Source of the DNA: Hymenobacter ginkgonis
GTDB lineage: Bacteria > Bacteroidota > Bacteroidia > Cytophagales > Hymenobacteraceae
Assembly (NCBI RefSeq): GCF_009755225.1
Contig: NZ_WQKZ01000004.1
Coordinates: 124,001 to 188,000, forward strand
Direction of reading: 5' to 3'
Length of the DNA stretch: 64,000 bases
The notes beneath the pieces were generated by a model. It saw nothing but the letters and a program-made list of their open reading frames with translations, was not told where the DNA came from and searched no databases. The position numbers and the translations under genes are program-made. Numbering within the stretch: the stretch's first letter is position 1; every line of letters starts with the position of its first letter. Below, one piece after another: positions 61,860 to 64,000 of this stretch.

Positions 61860-62966
61860 TTATAACGCTTTAGCTAAGTAGTTATTTATAAGAGCCGATT
61901 TAGGCAATGCCTCAATTTCGGCGGCTGAGTAGGCCCGTAAGCCCGTGTCGCGCTGCGTAGTTTCGGGCAAGGCAGCCGCAAGCTCTAAAGCGTGGAAACG
62001 CGCTTCTATCTTTTGATGGCTCAGTATATGGCGCAGCGCTGGCGCTGGCCTTCCTTCAGTTACTTTACTAGTAGTAAGCACGCTGCCTAGTGCTTTTACA
62101 TGGCGCAGCACCTCAGCGGCCGGCATATCGGCGGCATCGGTTTCGGCTAGCGCAAAGTCATAAAGGCCCTGCCAAATATCACCGCTCAAACGCTCCTTTA
62201 AGTAAAGTTGCTCGCCGTGGCGCAGCACAAAGTAATGGAAGTAGCGTGTGCGTGCTGCTTTAGCCTTGCTCTTGATGGGAAGCAGCGCCACTTGCCCATG
62301 CTGAAATGCCCAGCACTCACTTTGCAGAGGGCAAAACAAACAGTCGGGCTTGGCCGGCGTGCACTGTAGCGCTCCAAACTCCATAATAGCTTGGTTGAAG
62401 TCGGCCGCATGGGCCGGTGGCAGGTGTTGGTCGGCCACTGCTTGGAATTCTTTGCGCGAAGCAGGCGCGGCGATGTCGGAATGCAAGCCGAAAATGCGGG
62501 CTAAAACCCGAAAAACGTTGCCATCGAGCACCGCCACTGCCTCGTCGAACGCAAAAGATGCAATAGCTGCTGCCGTGTAGGGCCCTACCCCTTTCAGCTG
62601 CCGCAAGCCCGCGTAAGTGGCCGGAAATTGGCCACCAAACTCGCTTACCACCTGCTGAGCGGTGTGGTGCATATTGCGGGCTCGGGAGTAGTAACCCAGG
62701 CCTTGCCAGTGCCGCAAAACCTCCTGTTCAGGTGCGGCTGCTAAATCATGGACGGTGGGGTAAGACGTCAGAAAATCAAGGTAATACGGTGAACCCTGAG
62801 CCACGCGCGTCTGTTGTAAAATAACTTCTGAAAGCCAGATGGCGTAAGGGTCGCGGGTATGCCGCCAAGGCAGGTCGCGACGGTGGCGCGGATACCAAGC
62901 CAAAAGGGCTTGTGCCAGAAACGAAGGGCGATGCGTTGAAGCAGTTGAATGAGTCAAAGAGAGCAA
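61860..62966 (-). CDS. mutY: A/G-specific adenine DNA glycosylase
   Basis: 368 residues. The catalytic Glu is in WLSEVILQQTRVAQG, the HhH in LRQLKGVGPYTAAAIASFAF with the catalytic Asp in VLDGNVFRVLARIF, and the [4Fe-4S] cysteines in CTPAKPDCLFCPLQSEC. The C-terminal part is a MutT-like domain recognising 8-oxoG (FHYFVLRHGEQLYLKERLSG). It removes adenine opposite 8-oxoguanine. Divergent from the HU gene. Confidence 0.96.
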   Translation of the reverse strand: MLSLTHSTASTHRPSFLAQALLAWYPRHRRDLPWRHTRDPYAIWLSEVILQQTRVAQGSPYYLDFLTSYPTVHDLAAAPEQEVLRHWQGLGYYSRARNMHHTAQQVVSEFGGQFPATYAGLRQLKGVGPYTAAAIASFAFDEAVAVLDGNVFRVLARIFGLHSDIAAPASRKEFQAVADQHLPPAHAADFNQAIMEFGALQCTPAKPDCLFCPLQSECWAFQHGQVALLPIKSKAKAARTRYFHYFVLRHGEQLYLKERLSGDIWQGLYDFALAETDAADMPAAEVLRHVKALGSVLTTSKVTEGRPAPALRHILSHQKIEARFHALELAAALPETTQRDTGLRAYSAAEIEALPKSALINNYLAKAL

Positions 62967-63015
62967 AATAATGAGATAGAATACCTTGGCTAAAGGAGAA
63001 ACTTGAAGTTTTCCA

Positions 63016-63046
63016 TTGGCCGAACAACAATTAAGGAGTACCTTTG
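63016..63046 (+). promoter_or_regulatory. Promoter of the HU-family gene
   Basis: TTG (63016-63018), 20 bases, then TACCTTTG (63039-63046), a good TAnnTTTG -7 element. The start codon is at 63155, leaving a leader of about 100 bases that contains a T-rich run near 63120. Confidence 0.7.
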
Positions 63047-63154
63047 CGCTCCGTTTCAGATGGCGAACCTCCTACCGGGCAAGGGATTACGCTGAAAACG
63101 GGAAGCTTATCCGCCTGATATTTTTTTTTTCACTTCCAGTACCCCCTTACCAAC

Positions 63155-63502
63155 GTGACCAAAGCTGAGGTAATTTCCGAAATTTCGCAGAAAACCGGCA
63201 TCGAGAAAGCCGATGTCCTGACGACCGTCGAAGCCTTCTTCAAAGTAGTGAAGGATTCGATGACTGAAGGTCATAACATTTACGTTCGTGGCTTCGGCTC
63301 ATTCGTGAACAAGAAACGTGCTCGTAAAGTAGCCCGTAACATCTCGAAAAATACGTCGCTCATTATTGATGAGCACTTCATTCCAAGCTTCAAGCCGAGC
63401 AAAACTTTTGTTGCCAAAATTAAAGGCAGCAAAAAAATCACCGGCGAAACTTCGGACAAAGCCCCTAAGGCCGCTAAAGGCCCTAAAAAAGCTAAAGCTT
63501 AG
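63155..63502 (+). CDS. HU/IHF family DNA-binding protein
   Basis: 115 residues from GTG 63155. HU fold: TKAEVISEISQKTGIEKADV, VEAFFKVVKDSMTEGHNIYV, RGFGSFVNKKRARKVARNIS with the DNA-binding arm, and FIPSFKPSKTFVAKIKG. A Lys- and Ala-rich tail of about 20 residues (KAPKAAKGPKKAKA) follows, longer than in E. coli HU and typical of Bacteroidota. A chromosome-shaping protein. Opposite to mutY, as in the conserved cluster of the phylum. Confidence 0.94.
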   Translation: MTKAEVISEISQKTGIEKADVLTTVEAFFKVVKDSMTEGHNIYVRGFGSFVNKKRARKVARNISKNTSLIIDEHFIPSFKPSKTFVAKIKGSKKITGETSDKAPKAAKGPKKAKA

Positions 63503-63525
63503 TTCTAGTTGTGTTTGTTGAAGTG

Positions 63526-63597
63526 ATGGGGTGATGAGGGCGCCTACCCCCACCTACGGGTGGGCTGGTAGTTTCGCCACTCATCACCCCATTATTT
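63526..63597 (+). terminator. Long hairpin after the HU gene
   Basis: ATGGGGTGATGA (63526-63537) pairs with TCATCACCCCAT (63581-63592), with an inner CCCACC...GGTGGG stem. A T-rich tract ATTATTTTA follows. Likely terminator. Confidence 0.75.
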
Positions 63598-63620
63598 TAC
63601 TGCTCTACCCCTCCTCCGGC

Positions 63621-64000
63621 ATGGCCTCTGTTTCTCGAACCGGTACACACCAGCTGCTGCTGCTGGCCGGCGCTATTGCGCTGGCGGGCGGCCTTTATGC
63701 ATTGCCCAAGGGCATTGTGAAGCCTAAAGCTGGCAAAGCTGAGTTGAACCAGGACGCAGCACAGACCGCTACCCGCGATGGCGGCGGCATGGCAACCAAT
63801 GGGTCGAAGGCCGATGATTCGTCGGGTCCACGCCCTGCTGAAACAGGCACGGTGGGCGGTGAAGGCGGTGCTACAGCGGCCGCACCACACACCCAGGCTA
63901 CCCCCGCTCAGCGGCAGGAGCTAAATACGCTACTGGCTCAGTATAAGGCAGGTGCCAATGCCGCTACCCGCCGCCCGGTAGCCATTACGCTGGCTGAACG
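63621..64000 (+). CDS. Hypothetical protein following HU (partial, possible TPR protein)
   Basis: The frame is open from ATG 63621 to the edge: about 126 residues, with an N-terminal membrane helix (HQLLLLAGAIALAGGLYALP) and an Ala-Gly-Thr-rich linker. In many Bacteroidota the gene after HU is a tetratricopeptide-repeat protein followed by ribonuclease G. The visible part is too short to prove it. Confidence 0.65.
   Translation, partial: MASVSRTGTHQLLLLAGAIALAGGLYALPKGIVKPKAGKAELNQDAAQTATRDGGGMATNGSKADDSSGPRPAETGTVGGEGGATAAAPHTQATPAQRQELNTLLAQYKAGANAATRRPVAITLAE

Noticed and set aside
1-64000. CRISPR arrays, tRNA and rRNA genes, transposases, phage genes
   Set aside because: None was seen: no regularly spaced direct repeats, no cloverleaf-like sequence noticed and no protein of those families among the genes.

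Overview
The window looks like a chromosome segment of a Hymenobacter-like bacterium (phylum Bacteroidota, order Cytophagales). The signs are a GldD gliding lipoprotein next to ssb and mutY, promoters of the Bacteroidota type (TTTG, about 19-20 bases, TAnnTTTG), weak Shine-Dalgarno sequences, a TonB-dependent receptor with a carboxypeptidase-D-like N-terminal domain, many secreted or lipoprotein genes, and roughly 60% GC by eye. The taxonomic call is inference. I found no rRNA, tRNA, CRISPR array, transposase or prophage gene; most of the segment is ordinary core genome.

Layout. 1-4.9 kb: an RND efflux operon (end of a TolC-like gene, lipoprotein adaptor, inner-membrane pump). 5-8.2 kb: a DUF779 protein and an acetaldehyde-type dehydrogenase, divergent from an AraC regulator. 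8.2-11.9 kb: Gre-type factor, MFS transporter, PUA-like protein, rfbD. 11.9-15.8 kb: a DUF4130 protein and a radical-SAM/HhH protein, a likely DNA-metabolism pair, separated by a hydrolase and two small genes. 16-19.5 kb: an outer-membrane barrel protein, a TonB-C protein and a CvfB-like RNA-binding protein. 19.6-21.5 kb: a BlaI repressor with a perfect 29-bp-arm operator palindrome and an M56 peptidase fused to POTRA-like domains. 21.5-28.8 kb: a complete trp operon, E-G-D-C-F-B-A, preceded by a promoter, a 19-residue leader peptide with tandem Trp codons and an intrinsic terminator (an attenuator). 28.9-32.7 kb: an iron-type TonB-dependent receptor with two operator-like dyads around its promoter, and a PepSY protein. 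33-41 kb: a repetitive LAxG protein, uvrA, two DUF2157-type membrane proteins, two small genes and hemH. 41-44.6 kb: era, der and two small exported proteins. 44.7-47.7 kb: a hypothetical gene, murQ, a cytochrome-b5 domain and a degenerate arginase-fold protein. 47.8-56 kb: a fatty-acid beta-oxidation set (acyl-CoA synthetase, MarR regulator, FadN-like, thiolase, acyl-CoA dehydrogenase) with a shared candidate operator. 56-64 kb: a secreted protein, recG, gldD, ssb, mutY, an HU-family protein and the start of a further gene.

Two genome-scale patterns stand out. First, about ten copies of a long interspersed palindrome (ends like GTCATGCTGAGC and AAGCATCT) lie only between genes, four of them inside the trp operon. 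Second, a short motif, CCTACCCC or its complement, is several-fold over-represented inside and between genes. The most interesting single loci are the trp attenuator, the M56-POTRA fusion with its BlaI palindrome, the DUF4130/radical-SAM pair, the shared MarR-type operator of the fatty-acid genes and the twin iron-box dyads.
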